Notes: generated by a model from the letters alone, not told the origin. 64,000 nucleotides of DNA from Sphingobacterium thalpophilum (GCF_901482695.1 NZ_LR590484.1:1674001-1738000); one strand, 5' to 3'. Shown: positions 43,803 through 54,076, counted from the first letter of the stretch. Numbers and translations: made by a program.

Positions 43803-45539
43803 ATGGGAAATTTAGATAAAGAGATACAACAGAAGGTCGACAGTTGGTTAACCTCAAGCTACGATGAAGAAACACGCGCTGCTGTTCAAAAGCTGATCGA
43901 TGAAGAGGCTGAGACAGAACTTATTGATTCATTTTACAAAGATCTTGAATTTGGAACGGGCGGCCTACGGGGCATTATGGGGGTAGGATCCAACCGCATG
44001 AACAAATACACGATCGGCAAAGCGACACAGGGGCTTGCCAATTACCTGAGGAAGCAATTTCCGGGTCAGGATATCAAGGTCGCCGTATCGTATGACAGCC
44101 GCAACAATTCACAGGCTTTTGGCCAGCTCGTGGCTCAGGTATTTGCCGCCAACGGCATCAGGGTCTATCTCTTCAATGAGCTTCGCCCCACGCCGATGCT
44201 GTCCTTTGCTATCCGTCATTTCGGATGCCAGAGCGGAGTCATGCTGACGGCTTCCCATAATCCGAAGGAATACAATGGATATAAAGCTTACTGGAGCGAC
44301 GGCTGTCAGCTCACTGCACCTCATGACAAAAATGTAATCGACGAAGTGAATGCGATTGCTTCGGTTAAGGATATTAAATTCGAGGGCAGCACGCAGAATA
44401 TTGTGCCAGTTGGCGAAGAGATCGATCAGATCTACATCGACGCCAATAAAGCGCTGAGCATCCATCCGGAGGCTGTGGCTGAGCAGAAAGACCTAAAAAT
44501 CGTCTATTCGTCGATCCATGGTACAGGGATCACGATTGTACCCAAAATGCTTGCTTCCTGGGGTTTTGAAAACGTTACGGTCGTCAGCGAGCAGGCTACA
44601 CCGGACGGCAATTTTCCGACCGTGATCTATCCCAATCCGGAAGAAGAGGATGCCATGGCGATGGCGACAAAGAAAGGGGAAGAAATCGATGCCGACCTTG
44701 TGCTGGCCACCGACCCGGATGCAGACCGGGTGGGCATTGCTGTCAAAAACAGCGCGGGACAATTCCAGCTGCTCAACGGCAATCAGATCGGCAGCCTGCT
44801 GATCTACTATGTACTGAGTACAAAAAGTGAGTTAAAACAGCTGGCCCAAAATCCGTATATCGTCAAAACTATCGTAACGAGCAACCTGCAGGCCGACATC
44901 GCTGACCATTATGGTGTGACACATTACGAAACCCTCACAGGCTTTAAATACATAGGCGAACTGATCACCGAGCTGGGGGATTCGGCCCAGTATCTGGCCG
45001 GCGGCGAAGAAAGCTACGGTTACCTCGTGGGCGACCTTGTCCGTGACAAAGACGCACCGAATTCATGTGCTTTTCTGGCTGAAATGACCGCTTATTTCAA
45101 ATCTCAGGGCAAAACAGTTTATCAAGTGCTCCTGGATATCTACAAACAGTTTGGCTGCTACCAGGAGAAACTGATTTCCCTGACCAAAAAGGGTAAAGCG
45201 GGTGCGGAGGAAATTCAGGCCATGATGGCGGGTCTACGCCGCAATCTGCCGACCGCACTGGGCGGAGTTGAGGTAAAGGAAATCCGCGATTATCAGCTTT
45301 CGCAGACCACCGACATGAAAACAGGCAAAAAAACTGGGATCACACTGCCCAAGTCCGATGTGCTGCAGTTCATCACCGTCGATGGCGACGTAATATCGGC
45401 CCGGCCGTCGGGTACAGAGCCCAAAATCAAATTTTACTGTTCTGTCAAAGAGCAGCTGAACGACACAGCGGAGTATCCTGAGCTGCAGCAGGTGCTGGAA
45501 GAAAAAGTAGACCGTATGATGAAAGATATTATTGGCTGA
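43803..45539 (+). CDS. Phosphohexomutase (phosphoglucomutase/phosphomannomutase family)
   Basis: A 578-residue alpha-D-phosphohexomutase interconverting 6- and 1-phosphosugars. All four family loops are visible: catalytic phosphoserine in TASHNPKEYNGYK, metal-binding DPDADRVG, sugar-binding GGEESYGYLVGD, and phosphate-binding RPSGTEPKIKFY. The length and the N-terminal region FGTGGLRGIMGVGSNRMN match the PGM2-like branch common in Bacteroidota, which can act on glucose- and pentose-phosphates. The stop codon TGA and the start ATG of the NUDIX gene overlap by one base, so the two are co-translated. Confidence 0.93.
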   Translation: MGNLDKEIQQKVDSWLTSSYDEETRAAVQKLIDEEAETELIDSFYKDLEFGTGGLRGIMGVGSNRMNKYTIGKATQGLANYLRKQFPGQDIKVAVSYDSRNNSQAFGQLVAQVFAANGIRVYLFNELRPTPMLSFAIRHFGCQSGVMLTASHNPKEYNGYKAYWSDGCQLTAPHDKNVIDEVNAIASVKDIKFEGSTQNIVPVGEEIDQIYIDANKALSIHPEAVAEQKDLKIVYSSIHGTGITIVPKMLASWGFENVTVVSEQATPDGNFPTVIYPNPEEEDAMAMATKKGEEIDADLVLATDPDADRVGIAVKNSAGQFQLLNGNQIGSLLIYYVLSTKSELKQLAQNPYIVKTIVTSNLQADIADHYGVTHYETLTGFKYIGELITELGDSAQYLAGGEESYGYLVGDLVRDKDAPNSCAFLAEMTAYFKSQGKTVYQVLLDIYKQFGCYQEKLISLTKKGKAGAEEIQAMMAGLRRNLPTALGGVEVKEIRDYQLSQTTDMKTGKKTGITLPKSDVLQFITVDGDVISARPSGTEPKIKFYCSVKEQLNDTAEYPELQQVLEEKVDRMMKDIIG

Positions 45540-46081
45540 TGGAAAAGTGGAAATTACTTTCTTCGGAGTACATCTGCAAGGAACCTTGGGCCACCTTACG
45601 GAAGGATACCTGTGAACTGCCCGATGGTAGGATCAATGATCATTATTATGTCCTTGAATATCCGGACTGGGTGAATATGGTCGGCATCACGGAGCAGAAT
45701 GAACTACTGGTGATCAAGCAGTACCGTCATGGTGCTGGTATGCTATCACTGGAAATCCCCGCAGGTACGATGGAACCCGGCGAAAATCCTGTGGATGCCG
45801 CAATCCGTGAAATGCTGGAAGAGACTGGTTATGCATTTGATCATATAGAGGAGATCGCAACGCTCTATGCCAATCCGGCGACGAGCGGAAATGTGACGTA
45901 CACTTACCTGATGACCGGTGGACGAAAAGTGCAGGAACAGGCATTGGATGATCATGAGGAGATCGACGTCTATCTTGTCCCCCTTCCAGAAGCAAAAAAA
46001 ATGCTTCTGGACAACAGATTCAGTCAGGCTCTACATAGTAGCGCTTTATTCTACGCTTTTAATAAATTAGGCTTGTTTTAG
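45539..46081 (+). CDS. NUDIX hydrolase, ADP-ribose/nucleotide-sugar pyrophosphatase-like
   Basis: A 180-residue protein with a complete NUDIX box GTMEPGENPVDAAIREMLEETGY (a Gx5Ex7REUxEExG pattern). The upstream VVLEYPDWVNMVGITEQNELLVIKQYRHG block, especially the QYRHG, matches the ADP-ribose pyrophosphatase group that cleaves ADP-sugars to sugar-phosphate and AMP. Its coupling by a one-base overlap to the phosphohexomutase fits a role in sugar-phosphate recycling. Its stop codon lies in the loop of the terminator hairpin. Confidence 0.88.
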   Translation: MEKWKLLSSEYICKEPWATLRKDTCELPDGRINDHYYVLEYPDWVNMVGITEQNELLVIKQYRHGAGMLSLEIPAGTMEPGENPVDAAIREMLEETGYAFDHIEEIATLYANPATSGNVTYTYLMTGGRKVQEQALDDHEEIDVYLVPLPEAKKMLLDNRFSQALHSSALFYAFNKLGLF

Positions 46082-46096
46082 AACAAGCCTAATTTT
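46064..46096 (+). terminator. Terminator overlapping the NUDIX stop codon
   Basis: AAATTAGGCTTGTT pairs with AACAAGCCTAATTT (14 bp) around the loop TTAG, and TTTATT follows. The TAG of the loop is the stop codon, so the last codons form the 5' arm. Confidence 0.8.
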
Positions 46097-46148
46097 ATTC
46101 TGTTTTTAGCTTTCATACTTTTAATTTTCACTAGCCTGCTGATTTTTG

Positions 46149-46156
46149 TACCTTTG
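46149..46156 (+). promoter_or_regulatory. Candidate -7 box just before the 46161 gene
   Basis: TACCTTTG fits TAnnTTTG perfectly and ends four bases before the ATG at 46161, so transcription would begin at or just after that codon. No clear -33 TTTG. Confidence 0.35.
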
Positions 46157-46160
46157 TAAC

Positions 46161-47474
46161 ATGGCAAGAGAAATTTTTGAAACCAAGCGAAAGGCCCTAA
46201 AAATAAATCTAAACCCAGAGATTTATGGGACGTTTGCAGAGATCGGTGCGGGACAGGAAGTCGCACGTAACTTTTTCAACGCAGGGGCTGCTTCAGGCAC
46301 AATCGCTAAAACCATGTCTGCCTACGACATGGCATTCAGTGATGCAATATATGGTGAAGAAGAAGATGGAAGGTACGTGAGCAGAACGCGGCTGACAAAG
46401 ATGCTTTCGCACGAATTCAATCTCCTCACCGAACGGTTACATGGTGACAAATACTGCAATAAAAAATTCTTTGCCTTTGCGGATACAGTGACCACGCTCA
46501 ATTTTACCAAGACCAATGAGCCGCACGGCTGGATCGGCCTTCGTTTTCAGCATGAAGTCGGCGGTCCTACTAACGATATCATCGTCCATGTAAGGCTGCT
46601 GGACAGTGATAATCAGTTACAGCAAAAAGTACTGGGAATTATTGGTGTTAACTTACTGTTTGCCGCATACTATTATGCTGACAATGTACAGACCATGATT
46701 GAATCGTTGGTCGACAATCTATCCATAGGATCTGTCGAAATCGATTTGGTCAAGTTGAGCGGACCTCTTTTTGAAAATGTCAATCAGCGGCTTATCAATC
46801 TTTATCTCATTGCCAAGGGATTTGCGAAAGCTGCGATCTTTCAGCCCGATGGAAAAGCCGTGCAGATCAAAGATTTTCTGTACAAAAAGAACATCATCCT
46901 ACTACGGACAAAATATCGCCAAAAATCGCTGCCCAACTTTGATCTCTTCAACCTTGCTGTCGAACAGTTTAAAAAAAATACGGGGGCCACAGATGCCGAC
47001 ACGATTGTACTGATCGAGGTACTGATGGGAAACCTACTGGAAGATACGCATGAGATTACCGATGCGGACCTGCAGGAATTTGCTTCCCGGGCAGATGAAT
47101 TATGCGCAACAGGAAACAATATTATTGTCAGCAACTTTCGCAGGAACAATCACCTTGCTGAATTCATCAGCAACTTTAAACCAAAAAATATCGGCATCGC
47201 AACCAACGTTTACAACTTAAAAAATATTTTTAATTCCGATAACTATAACAAGGAACTGTATACCAATGAACTCCTGTCTTATATTTCGGGTATGTTCAAT
47301 AAAAATGTGAAGCTTTACGCTTATCCTTATTTATTGAAAAAAGAAAACAAAATTATCACGACGCAAAATATGCCGGTTTCGGAAGAGGCAAAGCCGTTGT
47401 TTGAGTTCTTAATCAAAAACGGTTATATTATCGATATTGAAAATTACGATGAGAAATTTGTAAAAACCGTTTAA
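46161..47474 (+). CDS. Conserved protein of unknown function
   Basis: A 437-residue protein from ATG 46161 (an in-frame upstream ATG at 46146 is possible). No signal peptide or membrane segment stands out, so it is probably cytoplasmic. The N-terminal part (LNPEIYGTFAEIGAGQEVARNFF, GTIAKTMSAYDM, FSDAIYG, TRLTKMLSHEF) looks strongly conserved in style but I cannot tie it to an enzyme. The C-terminal third contains an alpha/beta region with NNIIVSNFRRNNHLAEFI and KNIGIATNVYNLKNIF. The gene stands alone between two terminators. Names given to relatives in databases vary and I do not trust any of them. Confidence 0.8.
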   Translation: MAREIFETKRKALKINLNPEIYGTFAEIGAGQEVARNFFNAGAASGTIAKTMSAYDMAFSDAIYGEEEDGRYVSRTRLTKMLSHEFNLLTERLHGDKYCNKKFFAFADTVTTLNFTKTNEPHGWIGLRFQHEVGGPTNDIIVHVRLLDSDNQLQQKVLGIIGVNLLFAAYYYADNVQTMIESLVDNLSIGSVEIDLVKLSGPLFENVNQRLINLYLIAKGFAKAAIFQPDGKAVQIKDFLYKKNIILLRTKYRQKSLPNFDLFNLAVEQFKKNTGATDADTIVLIEVLMGNLLEDTHEITDADLQEFASRADELCATGNNIIVSNFRRNNHLAEFISNFKPKNIGIATNVYNLKNIFNSDNYNKELYTNELLSYISGMFNKNVKLYAYPYLLKKENKIITTQNMPVSEEAKPLFEFLIKNGYIIDIENYDEKFVKTV

Positions 47475-47502
47475 GACGTCTATCGCAAATATTAGGAATG
47501 AT

Positions 47503-47533
47503 AGCCCAATTTTTCGAAAATTGGGCTTTTTTT
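47503..47533 (+). terminator. Terminator after the 46161 gene
   Basis: AGCCCAATTTT pairs with AAAATTGGGCT across a few bases and is followed by a T run (TTTTTTTG). Confidence 0.85.
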
Positions 47534-47547
47534 GTTATTTTGAGCCT

Positions 47548-48078
47548 ATGAAGCAGGACAATGTCATATTGGTCGACCACGAGGATACGATGATCGGAAG
47601 CATGGAAAAGTACGAGGCGCACGAAAAAGGTCTGTTACATCGTGCGTTCAGTGTTTTCTTATTTAACGACCATGATGAGCTTCTTCTACAGCAACGCGCA
47701 CTCGACAAATACCATTGCGGCGGCTTGTGGACCAATAGCTGCTGTTCGCATCAGCGCCTAGGAGAAACAAATCTGGAGGCAGCCAAAAGGCGCCTGCAGG
47801 AAGAACTTCGGATAGAAGCATCTGACTTACGCGATGTCTTTTCCTTTGTCTATCGAGCGGAATTTGAAAACGGCCTCACCGAACACGAATTTGATCATGT
47901 GCTTTTGGGTAAATTCACTGGCACACCAAGCTTTAACCCTGCCGAAGTTGCTGCCGTCCGCTATCTGGACCAAAAAAGCATTGATCGTGAAATCAGCCTC
48001 CAGCCCAGCCACTTTACGCCTTGGTTCAAATTGATCTACAAGCGCGCGTTTGACCAGTATATTACGCGATATAAATAA
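47548..48078 (+). CDS. idi: Isopentenyl-diphosphate delta-isomerase, type 1
   Basis: A 176-residue NUDIX-fold enzyme converting isopentenyl to dimethylallyl diphosphate. The ATG at 47548 is preferred; an in-frame upstream start at 47521 lies inside the terminator. The active-site Cys is in WTNSCCSHQR and the Glu of the second motif in EHEFDHVLLG, and HRAFSVFLFN and QQRALDKYHCGGLW are typical. Type 1 Idi is usual where the non-mevalonate pathway works or isoprenoid balance is tuned. No other isoprenoid gene adjoins. Confidence 0.93.
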   Translation: MKQDNVILVDHEDTMIGSMEKYEAHEKGLLHRAFSVFLFNDHDELLLQQRALDKYHCGGLWTNSCCSHQRLGETNLEAAKRRLQEELRIEASDLRDVFSFVYRAEFENGLTEHEFDHVLLGKFTGTPSFNPAEVAAVRYLDQKSIDREISLQPSHFTPWFKLIYKRAFDQYITRYK

Positions 48079-48146
48079 TTAATTATCTGCAAACTGCCTT
48101 GTAAAACCGCTTGGGCCTGCTCCTATAAAAAATTCAAAACTATTTA

Positions 48147-48971
48147 TTATAAAAACTTTTTATAGATCGAATACAAAATCTTAAGATCATTTTCGTTCAA
48201 AAAAGCGGTATTTACATCCGTTTGGATATAGTGTATTTTAAATGCTTTGATGGCTGCATCCAGATTGCTGACGTCGTAACCAATTATGCGTAACGCCATC
48301 TTGGGGTTAAAATCCACCGGCGGTGTTTCCAAAAACTCCTCGTACCAGTAACCGAACCCTTGATCTGCAAGCTTTTTCCATGGGAATCGCGATGGATCAT
48401 TTTTACGGGTCGGAGCCAAATCCATATGGCCGATAAAGTTGGCCTGCGGAATCCTATATGTATTTTTTAAGTAGGTCAGCAATTGGATCAACGCATTGAT
48501 TTGCACGTCTGTCCAAGGATCCGTAGTACCATTATTATCCAGTTCGATACCAATTGAGGAGGAATTTAAATCGGTATCATTTCCCCATTTGCCGAGACCG
48601 GCATGATGTGCCCGGTAAAGATCATTGACCATCTGCACGACCTTTCCATCTCGTCCCACGACATAATGGGAGCTCACACCTGCTTTTGCCGAATGGAACG
48701 TACGAATAGTCTGACCCATGGAGTCCTGGGCAGTATGATGGATCACGACAAAATTAGGCTTCCGGATGCCGAAGTTAATCGAAGCGATCCACTGCTGATC
48801 GTTTACATTTACTTTTTCTAACTGCCCCGTTACGGGAGACTGGCGATACAACTTAGAAAAAGTCTTTGCCTGCTGCTTGTATATCTTTTCGGTCTTGGCA
48901 TACTTGCCGCCTGCGCAGGAGGTCATCAATGCTACTGCGGCTATAAGGCTGAATCTTGCTGTTATATTCAT
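48147..48971 (-). CDS. N-acetylmuramoyl-L-alanine amidase (Amidase_2), lipoprotein
   Basis: A 274-residue lipoprotein with lipobox LMTSC. The Amidase_2 (AmpD/PGRP-like) zinc fold is clear: VVIHHTAQ (first zinc His), SSHYVVGRDGKVVQMV, YRAHHAGLGKWG, IGIELDNNG (catalytic Glu) and IGHMDLAPTRKNDPSRFPW (second zinc His, and Asp/Lys). It should cut the amide between MurNAc and the peptide in murein, probably at the outer membrane or periplasm for wall turnover. A C-terminal helical region of about 80 residues has no recognised motif. Confidence 0.92.
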   Translation of the reverse strand: MNITARFSLIAAVALMTSCAGGKYAKTEKIYKQQAKTFSKLYRQSPVTGQLEKVNVNDQQWIASINFGIRKPNFVVIHHTAQDSMGQTIRTFHSAKAGVSSHYVVGRDGKVVQMVNDLYRAHHAGLGKWGNDTDLNSSSIGIELDNNGTTDPWTDVQINALIQLLTYLKNTYRIPQANFIGHMDLAPTRKNDPSRFPWKKLADQGFGYWYEEFLETPPVDFNPKMALRIIGYDVSNLDAAIKAFKIHYIQTDVNTAFLNENDLKILYSIYKKFL

Positions 48972-49367
48972 TTATTTAAATTTGCTTTCCAAGCGTATTG
49001 GAATGATCGTTTCATTTTCACGGACATCACTGTGCGAATAAATCCGACAGCATCAACTTTAACCTGTCCACGACGGTTCACATACACCCAAACTAGCCTC
49101 TATAGTGTTATCGATACTGTGAATAGAGCGGTGATGTCATCTTCTACTGAACAAATGTAAATACATCATTCTGATGGCTCCGGCGTGTTTCCGAACAAAT
49201 ATACTCCCAAAATCCCATATACCCCATAATGTAGCTTAAATTGATACAATCGCCCTATCAGACCGGTATTGATGTATTGGGTGTACGCAGAAACGAACGT
49301 GAATAAAAGGATGCGCCTAAGTGTATGGTATCAGGAGTCAGAGCGACCAATAACAGAAGAGTTACGA
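48972..49367. other. Intergenic region with no gene recognised
   Basis: About 395 bp between the start of the amidase gene and the end of gcvP. No credible coding frame, tRNA or TAnnTTTG promoter could be placed. GACATCAC at 49023-49030 and its complement GTGATGTC at 49131-49138 form a widely spaced inverted repeat that may be chance. Confidence 0.6.
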
Positions 49368-49400
49368 AACAAAAAGGGCTGCCAAAAAAATTGGCAGCCC
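49368..49400 (-). terminator. Terminator of gcvP
   Basis: GGGCTGCCAA/TTGGCAGCCC stem (49376-49385, 49391-49400) with a five-base loop; on the minus strand it is followed by TTTTTGT. It lies 23 bp after the gcvP stop codon. Confidence 0.85.
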
Positions 49401-49423
49401 GCAGTTTCTATTTATGAAGGACC

Positions 49424-52297
49424 TTATGCCTCAGCATATTCTTCAATAGAGGGACAGGAACAAATTAATGTGCGGTCTCCCTGTGAATCATTGACACGGC
49501 CAACAGAAGGCCAGAATTTACGCTCTTTGACATACTCCAGTGGATACGCAGCTGTCTGACGGCTGTAGGGTCTATCCCACTCATCGGCAGTCACCACCGC
49601 AGCGGTATGAGGCGCATGCTTCAGCACGTTATTTGCTTTATCAGCTTCTCCGGCTTCCACCGCAGCAATTTCCTGACGAATGGCAATCAGCGCATCACAG
49701 AAACGGTCCAGTTCGGCCTTCGATTCAGATTCTGTCGGTTCTACCATCAGAGTTCCAGCAACAGGGAAAGATACCGTCGGTGCATGGAATCCGTAATCCA
49801 TCAAACGTTTAGCAATATCCGCCACTTCGATACCTGCATTTTTAAAGCCCCTGCAATCCAAGATCATTTCGTGTGCGCAACGGCCATTGCTGCCCGAATA
49901 AAGTACAGGATAAGCATTTTCAAGACGTGCCTTTATGTAGTTAGCGTTCATGATCGCTGTCTTGGTCGCATTGGTCAGCCCTTCACCGCCCATCATGGAA
50001 ATATAAGCGTGTGAAATAACCAAGATCGATGCCGAGCCAAATGGTGCGGCTGATACGGCTGTGATACCTTCCTCTCCAGAAGTAGAGACAACTTCATGGT
50101 TGGGTAGGAAAGGTACAAGATGTTTAGCTACACCGATAGGTCCCATGCCCGGACCTCCACCACCATGCGGAATACAGAATGTTTTATGGAGGTTGAGGTG
50201 ACAAACATCGGCTCCGATATGACCCGGACTGGTCAATCCAACCTGTGCATTCATATTCGCACCGTCCATATATACCTGACCACCATTTGCATGGATAATT
50301 TCACAGACCTCAATGATAGACTCTTCAAATACCCCGTGCGTAGATGGGTAAGTTACCATCAATGAATTCAAGTGAGCAGCATGTTCTTCTGCCTTCGCTT
50401 TTAAATCCGGAATATCAATATTCCCAAGTTCATCACATTTCACGACGACGACTTTAAGACCAGCCATTGATGCCGAAGCAGGATTGGTACCATGAGCCGA
50501 AGCAGGGATCAGACAGATATTACGATCGTGGTCCCCACGGCTTTCGTGATACGCGCGTATCACCATCAACCCCGTATACTCACCCTGTGCACCCGAATTT
50601 GGCTGAAAACTCATCTTCGCAAATCCAGTGATTTCGGACAACCAGTCGTTCAGTTCACCGATCATCTGCATATAACCTGAGGTCTGATCCGCTGGTGCAA
50701 ATGGATGCAACCCGCCAAATCTTGCCCAGGTCACGGGGATCATTTCAGCGGTCGCATTCAACTTCATCGTACAGGACCCCAACGGAATCATGGAGTGGCA
50801 AAGAGACAGATCTTTGGCCTCCAATGACTTGATATAACGCAACATTTCGTGCTCTGAATGGTAGCTATTAAAGTTTGGATGCGTTAAGTAGGCAGACGTA
50901 CGAACTAGCTCGGTTGGGATCGCTGAAGTTACCTGTTGTTCTAAAGTGTCAAAATCTACATCGTTCAAGGTCTTACCCTGAATTTTTGCAAATACTTTGA
51001 CAATTGTTTTAATATCCTCATAAGTGGTTTTTTCGTCAATTGAAACAGAAACCTGTGACCCCTTATAATAGAAATTCAGTTCATTGTTTAACGCTTCTGA
51101 CTTCAATGCGCCGGCATGTGCGCCTAAGTCTACACGCAGTGTATCGAAATAAGCGTTATTCAACTGTGTATATCCAAGCGCTTGTAGGGCTTGATCCAGC
51201 AGGTTGGCCAATGCATGGATGCGGGATGCAATATTCTTGATTCCTTCAGGCCCATGATAGACTGCATAGAACGAAGCCATAATAGCCAATAGCGCCTGCG
51301 CCGTACAAATATTGGACGAAGCTTTATCGCGACGGATGTGCTGTTCGCGCGTTTGAAGTGCCATACGCAATGCATATTTACCATTCGAATCGGACGTTAC
51401 TCCAATGATACGGCCAGGGATATTACGTTTAAAACTATCCCGAGTCGCAAAAAATGCTGCATGAGGACCACCAAAGCCCATCGGTACACCAAAGCGTTGC
51501 GAGTTACCTACAACCACATCGGCACCCCATTCTCCCGGAGGAGTCAACAAAGCTAAACTCATGAGGTCAGCAGCTGCACAGACCGTTATATTTTTAGCGT
51601 GAGCGGCTTCAGTAAATGATTTATAATCGAAAATCGTACCGTCTGCGGCCGGATATTGAACAAATGCGGCAAAGACATCATCGGTCAATGCTTCCTCGGA
51701 AATCGCAGTAATGTTTAGTTCTATACCAAAAGACAATGCCCGTGTTTTGAGCACATCAATCGTCTGGGTAAATGTATTCTCAGAAACCAGGAAGACATTG
51801 GCGTCTTTATTTTTTCTAGCCGAGTATAACATAAACATGGCTTCTGCCGCTGCTGTAGCTTCGTCCAAAAGGGATGCATTTGCGATCTCCAGTCCTGTAA
51901 AATCAGAAATAACGGTCTGAAAATTTAACAATGCCTGCAGACGACCTTGTGCAATCTCCGCCTGATAAGGTGTATACTGCGTGTACCATCCGGGGTTTTC
52001 AAATACGTTGCGCTGAATAACACCGGGAAGGATAACGTCGTAATAACCTTGGCCGATAAAAGATTTGAAAACTTTATTTTTCTCCGCGATCTCTGCAATG
52101 CGCTTTAAATAAGCGACCTCAGATAACGCTTTTGGAAGATTTAAAGGTTTTGGAGCGCGGATTTGTGAAGGGACCGTTTGGTCAATTAGCTGGTCAATTG
52201 ACGTTACGCCCAATTTGGCCAACATTTCATTCGCTTCAACTGGACTTGGGCCATTGTGGCGACTTTCGAATTTTTCTTGGAAGTGTATATTGCTCAT
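49424..52297 (-). CDS. gcvP: Glycine dehydrogenase (aminomethyl-transferring), P-protein
   Basis: A 957-residue PLP enzyme of the glycine cleavage system, which decarboxylates glycine and passes the aminomethyl group to the H-protein. It is the long single-chain form: an N-terminal half with [18 protein letters not shown] and [17 protein letters not shown], and a C-terminal half with the PLP-lysine in [16 protein letters not shown]. Length is normal for the single-chain type. No gcvT or gcvH adjoins. A candidate -7 box lies 88 nt upstream. Confidence 0.97.
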   Translation of the reverse strand: MSNIHFQEKFESRHNGPSPVEANEMLAKLGVTSIDQLIDQTVPSQIRAPKPLNLPKALSEVAYLKRIAEIAEKNKVFKSFIGQGYYDVILPGVIQRNVFENPGWYTQYTPYQAEIAQGRLQALLNFQTVISDFTGLEIANASLLDEATAAAEAMFMLYSARKNKDANVFLVSENTFTQTIDVLKTRALSFGIELNITAISEEALTDDVFAAFVQYPAADGTIFDYKSFTEAAHAKNITVCAAADLMSLALLTPPGEWGADVVVGNSQRFGVPMGFGGPHAAFFATRDSFKRNIPGRIIGVTSDSNGKYALRMALQTREQHIRRDKASSNICTAQALLAIMASFYAVYHGPEGIKNIASRIHALANLLDQALQALGYTQLNNAYFDTLRVDLGAHAGALKSEALNNELNFYYKGSQVSVSIDEKTTYEDIKTIVKVFAKIQGKTLNDVDFDTLEQQVTSAIPTELVRTSAYLTHPNFNSYHSEHEMLRYIKSLEAKDLSLCHSMIPLGSCTMKLNATAEMIPVTWARFGGLHPFAPADQTSGYMQMIGELNDWLSEITGFAKMSFQPNSGAQGEYTGLMVIRAYHESRGDHDRNICLIPASAHGTNPASASMAGLKVVVVKCDELGNIDIPDLKAKAEEHAAHLNSLMVTYPSTHGVFEESIIEVCEIIHANGGQVYMDGANMNAQVGLTSPGHIGADVCHLNLHKTFCIPHGGGGPGMGPIGVAKHLVPFLPNHEVVSTSGEEGITAVSAAPFGSASILVISHAYISMMGGEGLTNATKTAIMNANYIKARLENAYPVLYSGSNGRCAHEMILDCRGFKNAGIEVADIAKRLMDYGFHAPTVSFPVAGTLMVEPTESESKAELDRFCDALIAIRQEIAAVEAGEADKANNVLKHAPHTAAVVTADEWDRPYSRQTAAYPLEYVKERKFWPSVGRVNDSQGDRTLICSCPSIEEYAEA

Positions 52298-52837
52298 GTG
52301 TGCAAAAAGTTAACGCTTATAGATAGTTAGCGACATAATAATTAGGTAATTAACTCTCTTATAAACAGTCGTTTTTTGGATGAGCAAAGATAGCAAAATA
52401 AATGGCTGAAAACGAAGCAAAAAAGTGGATAAAAAGTCAGTTTTATCGAAGGTTTAATATGCAATCGATTGTCCTTGGCGGATTAAAATTTCAATAAAAA
52501 CAACCAACAACTAGTGTCATTAAGAATATATCAACTAGCAGCTTCTTCATTTGATATATTGGCAAAAAACAACCCGATATACCCCTAATTTCCTAAGACC
52601 AAAATCTGTTCTAAATGATATTCTTTTTGCAAAGCGTCTGATTTTTCGATACATTAGTATAAGGACCAGCTGAAAGGGTGTCCCCGCTGCAATGCACTGC
52701 ATCCCGAACTGAATACACAATATCGGTATAAAGCGCATAATTGCGAAATTACAGATCAGCAGCCCATGATACGGCAATAGGCGAATGAGATCATTTCTTT
52801 TATCAAATATAAACCAGCGAAGTAACGATTATAAATC
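52298..52837. other. Intergenic region between gcvP and the CtlX-like gene
   Basis: About 540 bp with divergent promoters expected. No credible gene: one 76-codon minus-strand frame has poor coding character. A candidate gcvP -7 box is at 52385-52392. AATATATC (52525-52532) and GATATATT (52553-52560) form an inverted repeat, and CAACTAG occurs twice nearby. No glycine-riboswitch core could be recognised. Confidence 0.6.
52385..52392 (-). promoter_or_regulatory. Candidate -7 box for gcvP
   Basis: TATCTTTG on the minus strand fits TAnnTTTG and would give a leader of about 80 nt. No -33 TTTG at ideal spacing. Confidence 0.4.
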
Positions 52838-53782
52838 ATGAGAAAACAGGTAACAGACAGTGTGCTTTTAGTAAGACCCTCTGTCTTCCGTAAAAATGAG
52901 CAGACCGCAGTCAACAATTACTTTCAGAAAGACATCGAAAATTTAAGCGGTGAAGAATTAAACAAAGAGGCCCAGGACGAGTTTGACAATTTGGTCAATG
53001 AGCTAAAATCACATGGAATTTTGGTCACTGTCATTCAGGACGATGAAAAATCAGAAAGTCCAGACAGTATATTTCCCAACAACATTGTATCCTTCCACCA
53101 GGACGGTAAGATTATTTTTTATCCGATGTTCGCTCCCAACCGCCGCAAAGAACATTTATTGGATTTCGAAGGTCCCTTAAAGCAGAATGGCTACTACGTC
53201 AAACTGATTAAAGACCTGAGTAGCGCTGAGAATAACAAACAATATCTGGAGGGAACGGGCGCTCTTGTATTGGATCGTGCACATCGCGTCGCCTACTGTG
53301 CCCTTTCCGAACGGGCAGACCGCGAAATGCTGGAGGAATACTGCCGGACGGAAAACTATAGTCCTGTCGTCTTCCATGCCTACCAGACTGTCAACGGTCA
53401 GCGGCGTCCTATCTACCATACCAATGTAGTATTGGCTGTAGGAGAAGACTTTGCCATTTTGTGCCCTTCGGCCATCGACGATCCGGTAGAACGCGAAACA
53501 TTGCTGAAAAAACTGAGGGAAACTGGAAAGGAAATCATCGAAATCAACGAGAATCAATTGGAGCACTTTGCAGCAAATTGCCTGCAGGTTAGAAATAAAT
53601 ACGGAAACCGCTTTATTGTGTTATCGGATAAGGCCCTGTCATCACTCACACTGTATCAAACGGCCCAATTGGAGAAACATGGTAAAATCATCCACCAAGA
53701 TTTACATGTCATCGAAACCTGCGGTGGCGGTAGTGTACGCCACATGATGGCAGAAGTATTTCTACCCAAGGAGAAAAAGTGA
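52838..53782 (+). CDS. ctlX: Citrulline/arginine-type amidinohydrolase (CtlX-like)
   Basis: A 314-residue member of the amidinotransferase/arginine deiminase-like fold. Visible motifs: SIFPNNIVSFHQDGKIIFYPM, GTGALVLDRAHRVAYCALSERAD, YHTNVVLAVGEDFAILC, and ETCGGGSVRHMMAEVF near the end, with the catalytic Cys expected in this last block. These are the marks of the group called CtlX in other bacteria, linked to citrulline use. It stands alone; no arginine or ornithine gene adjoins, so the true substrate (citrulline, dimethylarginine, or another guanidino/ureido compound) is open. Confidence 0.8.
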   Translation: MRKQVTDSVLLVRPSVFRKNEQTAVNNYFQKDIENLSGEELNKEAQDEFDNLVNELKSHGILVTVIQDDEKSESPDSIFPNNIVSFHQDGKIIFYPMFAPNRRKEHLLDFEGPLKQNGYYVKLIKDLSSAENNKQYLEGTGALVLDRAHRVAYCALSERADREMLEEYCRTENYSPVVFHAYQTVNGQRRPIYHTNVVLAVGEDFAILCPSAIDDPVERETLLKKLRETGKEIIEINENQLEHFAANCLQVRNKYGNRFIVLSDKALSSLTLYQTAQLEKHGKIIHQDLHVIETCGGGSVRHMMAEVFLPKEKK

Positions 53783-53910
53783 TGAAATACAGAGATTGCA
53801 GTTCCCGCCTACCTTCTTGCCAATAAGACCGTAACAAGTTAAGGATAAGTTCGGCCTGATCGCGGTTTGAAAAAAACATGTAGCCACAGTGAAAAACACT
53901 AAAAAAGATG

Positions 53911-53943
53911 GACTCATTGTAGACTCACTGTGTACTCACTGTA
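53911..53943. repeat. Three tandem 11-bp units
   Basis: GACTCATTGTA, GACTCACTGTG, TACTCACTGTA. The same GACTCACT core occurs twice at 13306-13325 in another intergenic region. Confidence 0.6.
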
Positions 53944-54022
53944 CCTGGAGGGCGAACTTGGTAATAACATGGTCTTAACTTGATACCCTATAAACTCGAA
54001 GCAGCAGGGAAGGGCGCCATGT

Positions 54023-54041
54023 AAAAAGCCACAGCTTTTTT
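54023..54041. terminator. Small terminator-like hairpin
   Basis: AAAAAGC/GCTTTTT with loop CACA, followed by T on the plus strand. It lies 240 bp after the CtlX-like gene. Confidence 0.5.
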
Positions 54042-54076
54042 CAATATCTTAAAGAAGAGAGAGACTCCCAAATCTT

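Noticed and set aside
49269..49559. Plus-strand open frame of 96 codons overlapping the end of gcvP
   Set aside because: It crosses the gcvP terminator and lies antisense to conserved coding sequence; it has no recognisable features.
52547..52777. Minus-strand open frame of 76 codons in the gcvP/CtlX gap
   Set aside because: Cysteine- and arginine-rich, with no conserved pattern and no promoter; coding is unlikely.
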